Notes under the pieces: model-generated
The model's database searches: none
Seen by the model: only the letters and a program-made list of their open reading frames with translations
What the model was told of the DNA's origin: nothing
Position numbers and translations under genes: made by a program
From: Trachythela sp. YZ-2020
Lineage: Eukaryota; Cnidaria; Anthozoa; Malacalcyonacea; Clavulariidae
NCBI GenBank assembly: GCA_016169945.1
Contig: JADLSH010000268.1
Span: forward strand, 829,105-893,104
Reading direction: 5' to 3'
DNA length: 64,000 nt
Shown here: piece by piece, positions 1 through 10,138 of the stretch
Position numbering within the stretch: position 1 is the stretch's first letter
Layout of the letters: each line of letters starts with the position of its first letter

Positions 1-850
1 TAGAGCCTTGTAGCACCATACACCAGACAAGAGTAGATTCATGTATCGGATCATATTAGTAGGTATGAAAATTGAGATAGGTAGCACAGTACATAAAGCA
101 CGAGGCTCATACCAGACAAGATTAGTATATTCATGTATATAGGATCATATTAAAAGCTATAAATTCAAGATGCGATAGCTAGCATAAAACGCTGAAACAC
201 GAGACTCATAAGCGCTAGACCAGATAAGAGTATATTCATGTATAGAATCATATTAAAGGTTATAAATTCAGGTCGAGATAATTAGCATAGAAAACGCAGA
301 AAACGCTAAACAGTACATTCATGCATGTATAGGATCATATTAAAGCTAGAAATGTGAGTTGCGATAAGTAGCATAGTACAGTACGTCAAACACGAGACTC
401 ATAGCACTATACCAGACAAGAGTATATATATAGTCAGGTATAGGATCCTATTGGAAGCTAGTCACGTTAGAGTTGAGATAAATAGCGTAATACACTATAA
501 AACATACTAAATACGAGACTCGTATAGCACTATACCAAGCAAGAGTATATAGGATCATGTATTCAGGTATAAGATCATATTAAAAGCTAAAAGCTAGAAA
601 TTCGAGTTTAGATAAGTAGCATAATGCACTAAACATACTAAACATGAGATTCATAGCACTATATATACCAGACAAGAGTATAATTGTATTCAGGTATATA
701 GGATCATATTAAAAGCTAGAAATTCGAGTTGAGAGAAGTAGAATACGCTAAACCAGACAAGCGTATATTACTATATTCATGCAGAGGATCACATTAAAAC
801 ATTTAGTCTAGTCTAGATAAATAGCATACTGTAACACGTTAAAAGTACAC
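1..850. repeat. Degenerate tandem repeat, about 90-130 bp unit
   Basis: About eight diverged copies follow one another. Each contains, in order, a block like accagacaagagtat, attcatgtataggatcat, attaaaagctagaaattcga, gataagtagcata and cacgagactcat. The accagacaag block recurs near 21, 111, 219, 411, 534, 668 and 754, with a damaged copy near 306. The array probably starts before the window. I see no coding sequence in it. Confidence 0.75.
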
Positions 851-907
851 CTATAGTTATAACAATAAGAAACGAACTCACTCGGTTTTGGGGTCCCAGA
901 AATAAGA

Positions 908-1285
908 TTAGGAGCGACAGCGATTTCCCAGGTTCAGAACAGAGGGAGCTTGTACGTCTGAGGGAAAAACAATCTCGTGCCGAGATGAAGAACTACGCCG
1001 GCCGTTCTTGAGTAGGTAAAACATATTGTTCCTGACTGGGCAATTTGTCCCGGGCCTGGTGGTTACATCGCAATGCAAGCCGTCCTCTTCAAATTGGGTG
1101 ATTTCCATATGGAAGTCTGAATATGAAAGGTACGCCAGCCGTTCTTGTGCAGGGAATAAACCTATATTGTTCACAACTTCACAATTTGTCTCTGATATTG
1201 GTGGTTGTACCGCAGCGAAACCGATCCTCTTCAACTTGTGTAACATTGCGCAAATTCCACATGGTCTTCCTGAGGTTCGAACCAA
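908..1285 (-). CDS. Unidentified 125-codon open frame with an internal duplication
   Basis: The minus strand is open for 125 codons, starting MVRTSGRPCGICAM. The DNA holds two diverged copies of a segment of about 137 bp, marked by tacgccggccgttctt near 994 and tacgccagccgttctt near 1131. In the protein this aligns a part ending NCEVVNNIGLF with one ending NCPVRNNMFYL; both have NC followed by NN. The duplicated frame has stayed open, which hints at coding history. I recognise no family. It could be an exon, a transposon relic or chance. No clear splice sites or promoter were found. Confidence 0.25.
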   Translation of the reverse strand: MVRTSGRPCGICAMLHKLKRIGFAAVQPPISETNCEVVNNIGLFPAQERLAYLSYSDFHMEITQFEEDGLHCDVTTRPGTNCPVRNNMFYLLKNGRRSSSSRHEIVFPSDVQAPSVLNLGNRCRS

Positions 1286-1368
1286 GATTTGTTATTCTTT
1301 CCATCCAGAAGCCGTACAGCCGTTGCTCTCAACGTAATCTTTACATGTTGTTTTTTTTTTGTTTTTTT

Positions 1369-1516
1369 TTGTGTTACAAGGTTTGATACCTTGAAACAAA
1401 CTTTGAAAAATTGTAGATTCGATCGATAGATCAGTACTCGGCTCTGCTTATGGGGAGGTGGGTGGGTTTTTTTGTGTTACAAGGTTTGATACCTTGAAAC
1501 AAACTTTGAAAAATTT
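1369..1516. repeat. Pair of 45-bp direct repeats
   Basis: The segment containing gtgttacaaggtttgatacc and ttgaaacaaactttgaaaaa occurs at about 1370-1414 and again at 1472-1516. It is near-identical, with about 60 bp of unrelated sequence between. A run of T lies just before each copy. Confidence 0.8.
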
Positions 1517-2195
1517 CACTAGCACTGTTTACACACTGACTGAAATCTTGCGAATGAGTAGGAGACGCATAAACTGTACCCAAATGTTTTAATGCAAAGA
1601 GGACCATTGTATGCATGATGGTGACAGCTATCTTTAGGAGAGCTTTTGATTGGTTAGGCCCAAGTTTGCATCAGTTGTTCACATGCTAAGTTGCCAAAGT
1701 TCAATTTCTTATCATATTTTATATTTATTAACAGACACGAGAATAAACGCCTTGTTCTATCAAGGTATTTGAGCTTTCCCTGAGCTACATTTGGTGCATG
1801 CACTAATTGTGTTGACAGACTGGCAAGGCCTTAGGGCAAATGGAATCTTCTTGAACATATTACATCATTAACCACAATTTATTGCTTTGCATAAATTGAA
1901 TATGTAGTCTACAACTTGTTATCAGGATCAACAGACTTCTTATACAAGTTGTTCCAAGAACTTGTTATCGTCCTGCAATTCAACGACTTGTGAGTGACAA
2001 CCTTGTAGCAACTTGATAAAATGACAACATTGTTACAACTTGTTCACCAGGTCTGTTGCGAAGATATCTTGTTGACAAGATGTGAGATTTTTACGTGTGT
2101 AGTGTACACGTTCAAACCTGGTATTTAAAACCACTCGCCTTACTGGACAGTATCAATTTAGGAAGCCACAATTTAGTTCATCTGTTAGCTAACAT
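1517..2195. other. Noncoding stretch
   Basis: I found no exon, RNA gene or clear mobile element here. The part at 1905-2060 is rich in acttgtt motifs (caacttgttatc, gttccaagaacttgttatc, acaacttgttcacc), which look like a very decayed short repeat. Confidence 0.4.
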
Positions 2196-2203
2196 ACTGT
2201 ATG

Positions 2204-2705
2204 TAGGGTTGGGCGATATTTAGATATTTTCAATCGCGATTATCGTATCGAAGGTAGAAACTTGAGCGAAATTATCGTCATGCTCGATGACTATCGTGAT
2301 ATTGCTTCGCATGTGTATATAGCATTTATAAAATCCTAAAAATGTATTCCATTCCTAGAAAATATAGTTTTTTAAAAGAATTAAAACTATTTCCTGAATT
2401 AATATTTATGTATTAATCCGCTGAACAATGAATTTGCAGGCTTTGCTTGCGCTGTGTGTCCACGGCATTTGTGCCAGCGGAGACACAGCAAACGTTTGTC
2501 AAACGAAAAATCCTTCATATTACTTTAATTTGTTGTTTTACTTGTTTTTAATAAGATTATATATAAGCTTACTATGTTTTGATATTAATTAAAATTGAAA
2601 AATGTGGTCATTGTTTTTATTGCATTTATCGCGATATTATCGAATATCGTGATAATTTCCTTGACAATAATCGTGAGATGATTTTTTTAATATCGCCCAA
2701 CCCTA
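2204..2705. mobile_element. hAT-type MITE with 8-bp TSD
   Basis: This 502-bp element begins TAGGGTTGGGCGATAT and ends with the inverse, ATATCGCCCAACCCTA. It is flanked on both sides by the same eight bases, ACTGTATG (2196-2203 and 2706-2713). Subterminal sequence is also inverted (cgatt, atatcg, tatcgtgat motifs). An 8-bp duplication is the mark of the hAT superfamily. No transposase frame is present, so it is non-autonomous. Confidence 0.92.
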
Positions 2706-2713
2706 ACTGTATG

Positions 2714-3831
2714 TAGACGTTTGTTTTAAACAAAACCGAACTCAACGTTTGTCCGTGTCTTTTTTTCTGATGTAGTCCAACGGAGAACGTATATTGCACA
2801 AAGAAACAGTTTCTTCTCTTGCTGGACGAAGGCCTGAGATTTCTTTATCTGCGGTACGTATTGACTGTAGAAACCCCGCCTTTTGTAGCACTTTAATCTA
2901 ACAATTTCTCTGAAAGTGACAGAGGCATAGCCAGATATCATTGCTCCCGTGGTTTGAACGGGTTTTTGTTGAAGTGGACGAGTACTGTAGATTGTTCATT
3001 GCCTTAAAACCATCGCGTTTTCATGTGCAGAGTGGCAAAACGTTTTCAACCTTCCTCCTAGTAGGATTTTGGGGTTTCCCAACCCCTCGAAATAACTGGA
3101 AATTTTCCGACATGCTGGCTTCTGCCTGGGTAGGTTTGCCACTTGCCAGTTGACCATTGTAGTACTGCTTGTCTGACTCAGTGCTGAATGTTGATGCTAA
3201 TACTAGTCAGACTAGTGTAGTACTTACTGCTTTGCAATGTTTTATTGAGTGTTTCACTTTCAACGTTACTCAATTCCAGTAGACATTCCGCACGGGGCAT
3301 GGTACCCGTATACCCGCACTTATTTGCAACTCTGTTTTATGGGATTTGCGTTCCATATTATACTGACCCTTTTTGAACGGTCAATATTTCAAATACTAGC
3401 TAAGTCCATGGTAAATGTTACACTTTTATAATTTTATTAACTTGTACCACTTTTGTAAAAATGCATGAAAAGCTGTGAAACTGCGGGTATGGACAGCACA
3501 ATAACTTTAATGTATAATTACTAAACGTTAATCTGGGTTATACCGATCAACGGTAAATTTTCAAAATCTTGATCTCCTGGTAATGAGTTTACCTGGATGT
3601 GCCAATTCACTCGCGTGACAGAGTGAGATTGTCTGACTGATTAGAGTTCTTATTATCACTATTCTTTGTTTCGTAAGCCCAGGTCAAATGAGGATGATAA
3701 TTGACGAGAGTAAGAAAGCGAGAGTTTGCATGAGAGTTCTCTCAAAGTTGATAAGCTGATTGCGATCTCATCAACTATCATGCTTCAGGTTTTACTGTCA
3801 AACCGTTTTTTCTCTTGCGAACCGTATGTTC
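2714..3831. other. Intergenic or intronic stretch with no assigned gene
   Basis: Open frames at 2726-2941 (-) and 2941-3153 (+) are 70 codons or so and carry no domain signature I recognise. Direct repeats such as gacgagagtaagaaagcgag are short. This lies upstream of the first laminin exon and could be intron of that gene, but no domain IV exon was found in it. Confidence 0.35.
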
Positions 3832-4037
3832 TCTTATAGTTTTTAGTTTATAGTTTATAGTTTATAGTTTATAGTTTATAGTTTATAGTTTATAGTTTAT
3901 AGTTTATAGTTTATAGTTTATAGTTTATAGTTTATAGTTTATAGTTTATAGTTTATAGTTTATAGTTTATAGTTTATAGTTATTAGTTTATAGTCTATAG
4001 TTTATAGTTTATAGTTTATAGTTTATAGTTTATAGTT
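3832..4037. repeat. Heptamer array (AGTTTAT)n
   Basis: About 29 nearly perfect copies of a 7-bp unit read agtttat. A few units vary (tattagt and tctatag near 3980-3993). It joins directly to the next minisatellite. The same words reappear at the far side (6085-6118), so the two long arrays lie between AGTTTAT-like flanks. Confidence 0.95.
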
Positions 4038-5150
4038 TTCGATGGTTTCGATGGTTTCGATGGTTTCGATGGTTTCGATGGTTTCGTCTCGTTGGTTTCG
4101 TTGCGATGGTTTCGTTGCGATGGTTTCGTTGCGATGGTTTCGTTGCGATGGTTTCGATGGTTTCGTCTCGTTGGTTTCGTTGCGATGGTTTCGTTGCGAT
4201 GGTTTCGATGGTTTCGATGGTTTCGTCTCGTTGGTTTCGTTGCGATGGTTTCGTTGCGATGGTTTCGATGGTTTCGTTGCGATGGTTTCGATGGTTTCGA
4301 TGGTTTCGTCTCGTTGGTTTCGTTGCGATGGTTTCGTTTCGATGGTTTCGTTGCGATGGTTTCGATGGTTTAGATGGTTTCGTTTCGATGGTTTCGTCTC
4401 GTTGGTTTCGTTGCGATGGTTTCGTTGCGATGGTTTCGTTGCGATGGTTTCGTTGCGATGGTTTCGATGGTTTCGTTGCGATGGTTTCGTTGCGATGGTT
4501 TCGATGGTTTCGTCTCGTTGGTTTCGTTGCGATGGTTTCGTTGCGATTGTTTCGATGGTTTCGTTGCGATGGTTTCGATGGTTTCGTCTCGTTGGTTTCG
4601 TTGCGATGGTTTCGTTGCGATGGTTTCGATGGTTTCGATGGTTTCGTTTCGATGGTTTCGTCTCGTTGGTTTCGTTGCGATGGTTTCGTTGCGATGGTTT
4701 CGTTGCGATGGTTTCGTTGCGATGGTTTCGATGGTTTCGTTGCGATGGTTTCGATGGTTTCGTTTCGTTGGTTTCGTTGCGATGGTTTCGTTTCGATGGT
4801 TTCGTTGCGATGGTTTCGATGGTTTCGATGGTTTCGATGGTTTCGTTTCGATGGTTTCGTCTCGTTGGTTTCGTTGCGATGGTTTCGTTGCGATGGTTTC
4901 GTTGCGATGGTTTCGTTGCGATGGTTTCGTTGCGATGGTTTCGTTGCGATGGTTTCGATGGTTTCGTTGCGATGGTTTCGATGGTTTGCGATGGTTTCGT
5001 TGCGATGGTTTCGATGGTTTCGTTGCGATGGTTTCGTTGCGATGGTTTCGATGGTTTCGTCTCGTTGGTTTCGTCTCGTTGGTTTCGTTGCGATGGTTTC
5101 GTTGCGATGGTTTCGTTGCGATGGTTTCGTTGCGATGGTTTCGTTCCGAT
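4038..5150. repeat. Minisatellite of GATGGTTTC units with GTTGC and GTCTC linkers
   Basis: The 9-bp core GATGGTTTC alternates with longer units in which GTTGC, GTTTC or GTCTCGTTGGTTTC is inserted, giving mixed 9- and 14-bp spacing. The units contain no stop codon in several frames on either strand, so very long low-complexity open frames result (for example 377 codons on -, with repeated NHRNETIATKPS). I treat those frames as a by-product of the repeat. Confidence 0.95.
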
Positions 5151-6085
5151 GGTTTCGCTTCAATGGTTTCGCTTCAATGGTTTCGCTTCAATGGTTTCGC
5201 TTCAATGGTTTCGCTTCAATGGTTTCGCTTCAATGGTTTCGCTTCAATGGTTTCGCTTCAATGGTTTCGCTTCAATGGTTTCGCTTCAATGGTTTCGCTT
5301 CAATGGTTTCGCTTCAATGGTTTCGCTTCAATGGTTTCGCTTCAATGGTTTCGCTTCAATGGTTTCCATCAATGGTTTCGCTTCAATGGTTTCGCTTCAA
5401 TGGTTTCCCTTCAATGGTTTCGCTTCAATGGTTTCGCTTCAATGGTTTCGCTTCAATGGTTTCGCTTCAATGGTTTCGCTTCAATGGTTTCGCTTCAATG
5501 GTTTCGCTTCAATGGTTTCGCTTCAATGGTTTCGCTTCAATGGTTTCGCTTCAATGGTTTCGCTTCAATGGTTTCGCTTCAATGGTTTCGCTTCAATGGT
5601 TTCGCTTCAATGGTTTCGCTTCAATGATTTCGCTTCAATGGTTTCGCTTCAATGGTTTCGCTTCAATGGTTTCGCTTCAATGGTTTCGCTTCAACGGTTT
5701 CGCTTCAACGGTTTCGCTTCAATGGTTTCGCTTCAATGGTTTCGCTTCAATGGTTTCGCTTCAATGGTTTCGCTTCAATGGTTTCGCTTCAATTGTTTCG
5801 CTTCAATTGTTTCGCTTCAATGGTTTCGCTTCAATGGTTTCGCTTCAATGATTTCGCTTCAATGGTTTCGCTTCAATGGTTTCGCTTCAATGGTTTCGCT
5901 TCAATGGTTTCGCTTCAATGGTTTCGCTTCAACGGTTTCGCTTCAACGGTTTCGCTTCAATGGTTTCGCTTCAATGGTTTCGCTTCAATGGTTTCGCTTC
6001 AATTGTTTCGCTTCAATTGTTTCGCTTCAATGGTTTCGCTTCAATGGTTTCGCTTCAATGGTTTCGTTTCAACGGTTTAGTTTCA
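5151..6085. repeat. 14-bp minisatellite, unit GCTTCAATGGTTTC
   Basis: Roughly 66 head-to-tail copies of a 14-bp unit, most of them identical. Point variants are ordered: TCAATGA at 5621 and 5845, paired TCAACGG at 5691 and 5929, paired TCAATTG at 5789 and 5999. The three variant types recur in the same order 210-238 bp apart, as if a block of 15-17 units had been duplicated. Because 14 is not a multiple of 3, all three frames read the same 14-residue repeat. Confidence 0.95.
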
Positions 6086-6184
6086 ATAGTTTAGTTTAGT
6101 TTATAGTTTAGTTTATTGTGTTTACCACTTTGAGGTGGACGGAAGCCTTAACAGGTTTTTGCAACCCACTTGACAAAGGTCGAC

Positions 6185-6423
6185 GAGTGTTAGTTATGAT
6201 TAATGCCGTAGGGTTAGTTATTAGTCAGAGAGGAAAACCGGAATATCCGGAGAAAAACCCTCGAAGCACAGGAGAGAACCAACCAATCTCAACTTACATG
6301 AGTTGATCATGCAAGCATAGGGAAATTACCCAACCTGAGTAAATTCCGTGACCTGCTGTATAGCCAGCTTAACTCGGACGTTGAGGGTCAACGCGCTAAC
6401 CGCATCTGCCACCCGTGCTTCTC
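6185..6423 (-). mobile_element. tRNA-derived SINE, minus orientation
   Basis: Read on the minus strand it has a head gaagcacgggtggcagatg, a ttctctcctgtgcttcgagg block, and a ttctccggatattccggttt block. The same order is found at 38014-38303 (+) and 33970-34196 (-). The head looks like a degraded pol III A-box region of a tRNA. It lies about 100 bp before the first laminin exon in this window. Confidence 0.75.
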
Positions 6424-6526
6424 TTATTGAGAAGCATTTGTTCGAAGCCCGAATAGCACTATGCAATGGATAACGCATTTCAGAATGGACTTCACTGTTT
6501 CTTATTGTGTATCGTATTATTTTTAG

Positions 6527-6724
6527 ACTGAGTGGAAGAAGAGCGATGGTTCCTCTTTATCTCGTGATGAATTCATGAGAATGTTGATTCAGGTTGATCT
6601 ACCGCATGTGTTGGCAGATGAAGATGTTGAGTTAATGTATCAATTACCTGTCATGTTACCATTATCTGCCTCACAAGTAGAACAATGTAACTGTCCTGAC
6701 AATACAACTGGACTATCTTGCCAG
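6527..6724 (+). CDS. Laminin subunit alpha, exon with end of domain IV (L4)
   Basis: The exon is bounded by ttttag and by CCAG|gtaagt and reads 66 codons in phase 0, from TEWKKSDGSSLSRDEF to VEQCNCPDNTTGLSCQ. The W...G..LSRDEFM..L block followed by a VEQC.CP...GLSC tail is the C-terminal end of a laminin IV (L4) domain running into the next LE module. Laminin alpha chains are secreted subunits of the basement-membrane trimer. The earlier part of L4 and the N-terminal half of the protein must lie upstream, and I found none of it in 1-6500. Perlecan has the same L4/LE join, but the downstream LE pattern favours laminin alpha. Confidence 0.9.
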
Positions 6725-6991
6725 GTAAGTTGTGGCATTTACTTACCCACATCGAGAGGAATGTTCTGGAAAGTGGAAACACCAATGGGAAACCCGTCGT
6801 CATTCGCTACATCGTGATATCCGCAAACTATCAAAAAATAAGTTCGGTCATCGCCAAACAACGTGACAAGATAAGATCATTGACTTTTCCGAATTGAACA
6901 AGAAAAATATTGGCAAATATATTTGGCAAAAAAGCCGGCGGACTGCCATGACCTGGAACCTTTTATTGGTTGATTTGGCAGTGACGTTAGA

Positions 6992-7015
6992 GATATCTTC
7001 ACATGTGAAGATATC
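6992..7015. other. 24-bp perfect palindrome in intron
   Basis: Half-site gatatcttcaca is followed directly by its reverse complement, with no spacer. It sits in the intron between the first two laminin exons. No matching outer TIR pair was found. Confidence 0.8.
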
Positions 7016-7327
7016 ATTTCTATTTCATTAACAAATCCTGGTATTTCATCGTTATCTATATAATAAACACTGATAAGTACATTCGGATATTTAAATATAT
7101 GGATATGTTTAAGTGTATACTGGTACGGTATATACATAACATATATTCTAATCTAACATGTATATTCTCATCATGCTATGTAATCTCGGTCACCCTGGAT
7201 TAGCGCAAGCGTTGAAAGGCGCAGTTTCCGATTTGTTTCTTACTTTAAAGTGCTTGTTGTCGGAATTGGAAATATTCAACAAATATTTTCATTTTTAAAA
7301 ATCCTATAATTCTTTGTTAATTCGTAG

Positions 7328-7448
7328 AAGTGTAATGTGGGTTACTTCAGATCTGGTGAGGCATGTATACCATGTCAGTGTAATGGTCATTCTTCAAGTT
7401 GTGATCCCAAGACTGGCAAATGTTATGACTGCCAACATAACACTTCAA
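7328..7448 (+). CDS. Laminin subunit alpha, LE exon 2
   Basis: The acceptor is attcgtag and the likely donor is TCAA|gtattg. The exon joins the previous one in phase 0 and ends in phase 1. It encodes KCNVGYFRSGEACIPC and CQCNGHSSSCDPKTGKCYDC, then CQHNTS: the last part of the split LE half-module and most of a complete laminin-type EGF module. The open frame runs on to a stop at 7493-7495. The early donor at 7449 restores the expected LE sequence (CQHNTS-S-LKCDEC) when joined to the next exon. That fit is why I chose it over later donors such as the one at 7494. Confidence 0.85.
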
Positions 7449-7489
7449 GTATTGAATACCACAATATTATCAGAACAATACAATATATA

Positions 7490-8552
7490 CCGTAAGTCCT
7501 ATGTTAAGTCCCCACCCCCTCATATGCCCCTTCTCTAATAACCCCCTTTTCAAGATAAAAAATATTAACCCCCGCTCCTCTTTTAAGCCCCATCCCCTCA
7601 ACAACAAACTACCGTAAATCCTATATTAAGGCGCCCTCTCAAATAGACTTATAGCTCACAATTTAGTTTATACGTTGTAATTTGAATTTATAGCAGAAGA
7701 TTTACGGCTTTAAAATTGTAAACTGTAACATCGAGGCACTTGATATCTGCGACACTCTCCTACGTAGAGGCTTCTCGTGCGTTTAAACTATTTTTTCATG
7801 CAACTAATGACGTGAGAAAACAATTGGCGTCGCGCCCAAGGGTAAAGTCGGAAACGTAAAAGAGCGCGGAGCCTTTACCAGATTTGTGGAACAACTTAAC
7901 CTGCGGGGTGTGTACACTGACTTGAGGTGTAATCTGTTACCGGAGAGATTCTAATTTTGTACAGCTATATCGTTCCCATGCTCTTCCCTCCTGTCAGGTT
8001 GGTCACGTGCCTCCCAGATTTTGGAAAGTAAAAGTTAGTAGTGTGCTTGAATTGCAACTTTATATGTTACCGTTCAACCAACGGTTTGATGAAAAATTTG
8101 TTTTCGCCACAAGAAATCGTAAGAGGAACCGTTCTCAAAAATTCATGCTATCATGACGTGACTTCCTACAATTATCGTTGGGTATCGAATTATATTTCGA
8201 GCGAGGAGTTTGATCTGATTTAAGCAGACTGTTAAGTCTTCCCATCCGTCTGTCTATCTTCGAAGCTAGCAGAGAATATCCGGAGCAGCCGTTATTGCCC
8301 GTGGTTATGCAGAAATCAATTACGAAATTCGACTTATTGAATGCAATGATGTGGAATTTCTGCGAAATTACTTTATGTCAATTCTCAGTATATGTATAAT
8401 TTGAGCGAATGAGACCTCAATAGTAAACCACCACAGTTCCCCCATTACAAACATTTGAAAAGTTTCACGTTAAAATATGAGGGGTTGAGCGGTGGAGGGG
8501 TTTATAGAGGCTCAATATTAAACTTCTATAATTTATGTTTCCCTGTTCTCAG
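7490..8552. other. Laminin intron with C-rich repeat-like sequence
   Basis: The segment opens with taccgtaagtcctatgttaa and a C-rich stretch (ccccaccccctcatatgccc). A related taccgtaaatcctatattaa lies at 7610. A G-rich segment at 8480-8520 (gaggggttgagcggtggagg) looks like a loose inverse of the C-rich part. This is probably a degraded TIR element, but no target duplication was seen. The 60-codon frame at 8041-8223 has no recognisable domain. Confidence 0.4.
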
Positions 8553-8856
8553 GCTTGAAATGCGATGAATGTGTACCAGGTTTCTATGGTAATCCAACAA
8601 GTGGCGAAGCAGATGCATGCCAACGATGTCCATGTCCAGATAGTTCTAAGAATTATGCCACGTCATGTTTCCAGGAATTGGACGGTACATTCAACTGCAC
8701 ATGTCGGATGGGGTATACAGGAAAGCTCTGTGATGAGTGTGCAGATGGTTATTTTGGTGATCTACTGACCGTTGGCTGTAAACCTTGTGAGTGTAATGAA
8801 AATATTGACTTGACTGCTACAGGAAATTGTGATCGTCGCACAGGAGAATGTCTGCG
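8553..8856 (+). CDS. Laminin subunit alpha, LE exon 3 (two LE modules)
   Basis: The acceptor is tgttctcag and the donor CTGCG|gtaagt. Entry is in phase 1 and exit in phase 2. The protein begins S-LKCDECVPGFYGNP, completes the first LE module, then contains CPCPDSSKNYATSC....CTCRMGYTGKLCDEC and CECNENIDLTATGNCDRRTGECLR. The eight-cysteine LE spacing is clean, and the CPCP.....A.SC feature is characteristic of the LE module that follows L4 plus one LE in laminin alpha and perlecan. The frame stops just before the C5 cysteine of the third LE, so the next exon should begin with that cysteine. Confidence 0.92.
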
Positions 8857-9954
8857 GTAAGTATTCATTGACTGTGTTTATATTAAAAGTCTGCAAAGTG
8901 AAACTTCTTGTAGTAGGTACCACTAAAATAAATACGAGATGAACAGTTCGACTAGGAATGACATGAAAATATAACATATTTTGATTTGACCTTCAGTTTT
9001 TTCCTAAGTGCGTACATGGTTAGTCGTCTTGTTGCTCAGTTTAGGTAAAAGAGAAGTTTGAAATTAAGAAGTAAACGCGACGGAACGGCAATCAGAAATG
9101 TAGCAAATCAATCAAATACAGCATGTTTCAAATGTTCCTCAAATTGGACCGTGTTTACGTGTACAACAATAGAGTTGTGATAGTTTCCCCATTCAATCTA
9201 TTGAGACGCCATCTTTAATTATTTTTAATATACACAATTATACACAGAAGAAAGTCAGGAATCCTCAATCCTCAGTGCAGCAGCACTTTCCCAACAACAC
9301 ATGTGAAGTTACGCGCTGAATTTCCAGGTTGTTGATTGCATAATCGAGCTTCTTCACAACATAAGGACTCACAGCATAAGTCAGGCTCTGTACGATTGCA
9401 TGTTATTTATGTAAACCACTGTCACACTGATAACCAGAAGAACGGTTCCTCAGAGAATATTTCAGCTGAGGAAGTTCTTCAGATGAAATATTGAGGAACA
9501 ATATTCCTCTCGCTTTCACAAGAAGAACACTTCCCAATCTCAAAATAGGCTCAAATGGCAGATAACTAAATATGATTCCTTAAAATTCACCCTTAATTGC
9601 TTAAAGTATGCGCGAAAAATTCAAAATGTTCCTCGATCGTGTTGCTAAGGCAAATGTTCCTCAGGATCTATAGGATCCCGAGATCCCTTTTTTTCCAGGT
9701 CTGTGTTATTGTTAACCTAGTGCGCGCTGAATGCGTTATACGTTTTATTATGGCTACATACAGACCATTACTGGGGCGTAGCATTGTACGCGAGCCTCAA
9801 CTTCATTCTTTCATTTGTTTTTAATTTTATTCATTCTTACGTAGTGTTTGAAGTTTCTGTCTGTTTTCAAGAGAATGAAGTCGAGGCTATGCGTGGATAA
9901 TGGCACGCTCTGGTTTTCCGCGCGTATATTTCGACATTTGCGATTTGGTTGGGC
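8857..9954. other. Laminin intron
   Basis: I see no exon here. Between 9420 and 9680 there are several cctcag/ttcctca motifs (gttcctcagagaatatttca, gaagttcttcagatgaaat, ttcctcaggatctatagg) that look like a decayed short repeat. Confidence 0.4.
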
Positions 9955-10105
9955 AGTGTTTTCAATAATAATTGTATAAGTAGGCTGCATTTCACCTCTG
10001 AGTCTTGAGTTCGATTCTCGCTGAGGACTATAGTCATCACACTCATGTGAAAAGAGTAAGTCAACGCTTTGCGGAAAGTCGTGGGTTTCCTCCCACAGGC
10101 CGAAG
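9955..10105 (+). mobile_element. tRNA-derived SINE fragment beside laminin exon 4
   Basis: It contains cttgagttcgattctcgctg, a good fit to a pol III B box (GTTCGANTC). This is followed by cactcatgtgaaaagagtaa and gtcgtgggtttcctcccaca, a body block of the kind found in tRNA-derived invertebrate SINEs. It ends about 35 bp before the start of laminin exon 4, in the place where a branch point and acceptor would be expected. Confidence 0.65.
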
Positions 10106-10138
10106 GCGTGATACACAATTAAACAAATCCTACTTGAG

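Noticed and set aside
908..1285. Laminin or other extracellular exon on the opposite strand
   Set aside because: Cysteine spacing does not fit LE, EGF or any other module I can name, so it is left unidentified.
2941..3153. Upstream laminin domain IV exon
   Set aside because: The 70-codon frame lacks the Gly/aromatic pattern of L4 domains and does not end in phase with the exon at 6527.
4030..6099. Very long open frames (up to 685 codons) on both strands
   Set aside because: They follow from stop-free tandem units of 9 and 14 bp. All three frames of one strand read the same repeat, with no start context, splice sites or domain. Treated as repeat by-products.
7494..7500. Later donor (CCgtaagt) for laminin exon 2
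   Set aside because: Using it adds about 15 residues (IEYHNIIRTIQY) in the middle of the LE CQHNT..CxxC loop. The donor at 7449 restores normal LE spacing.
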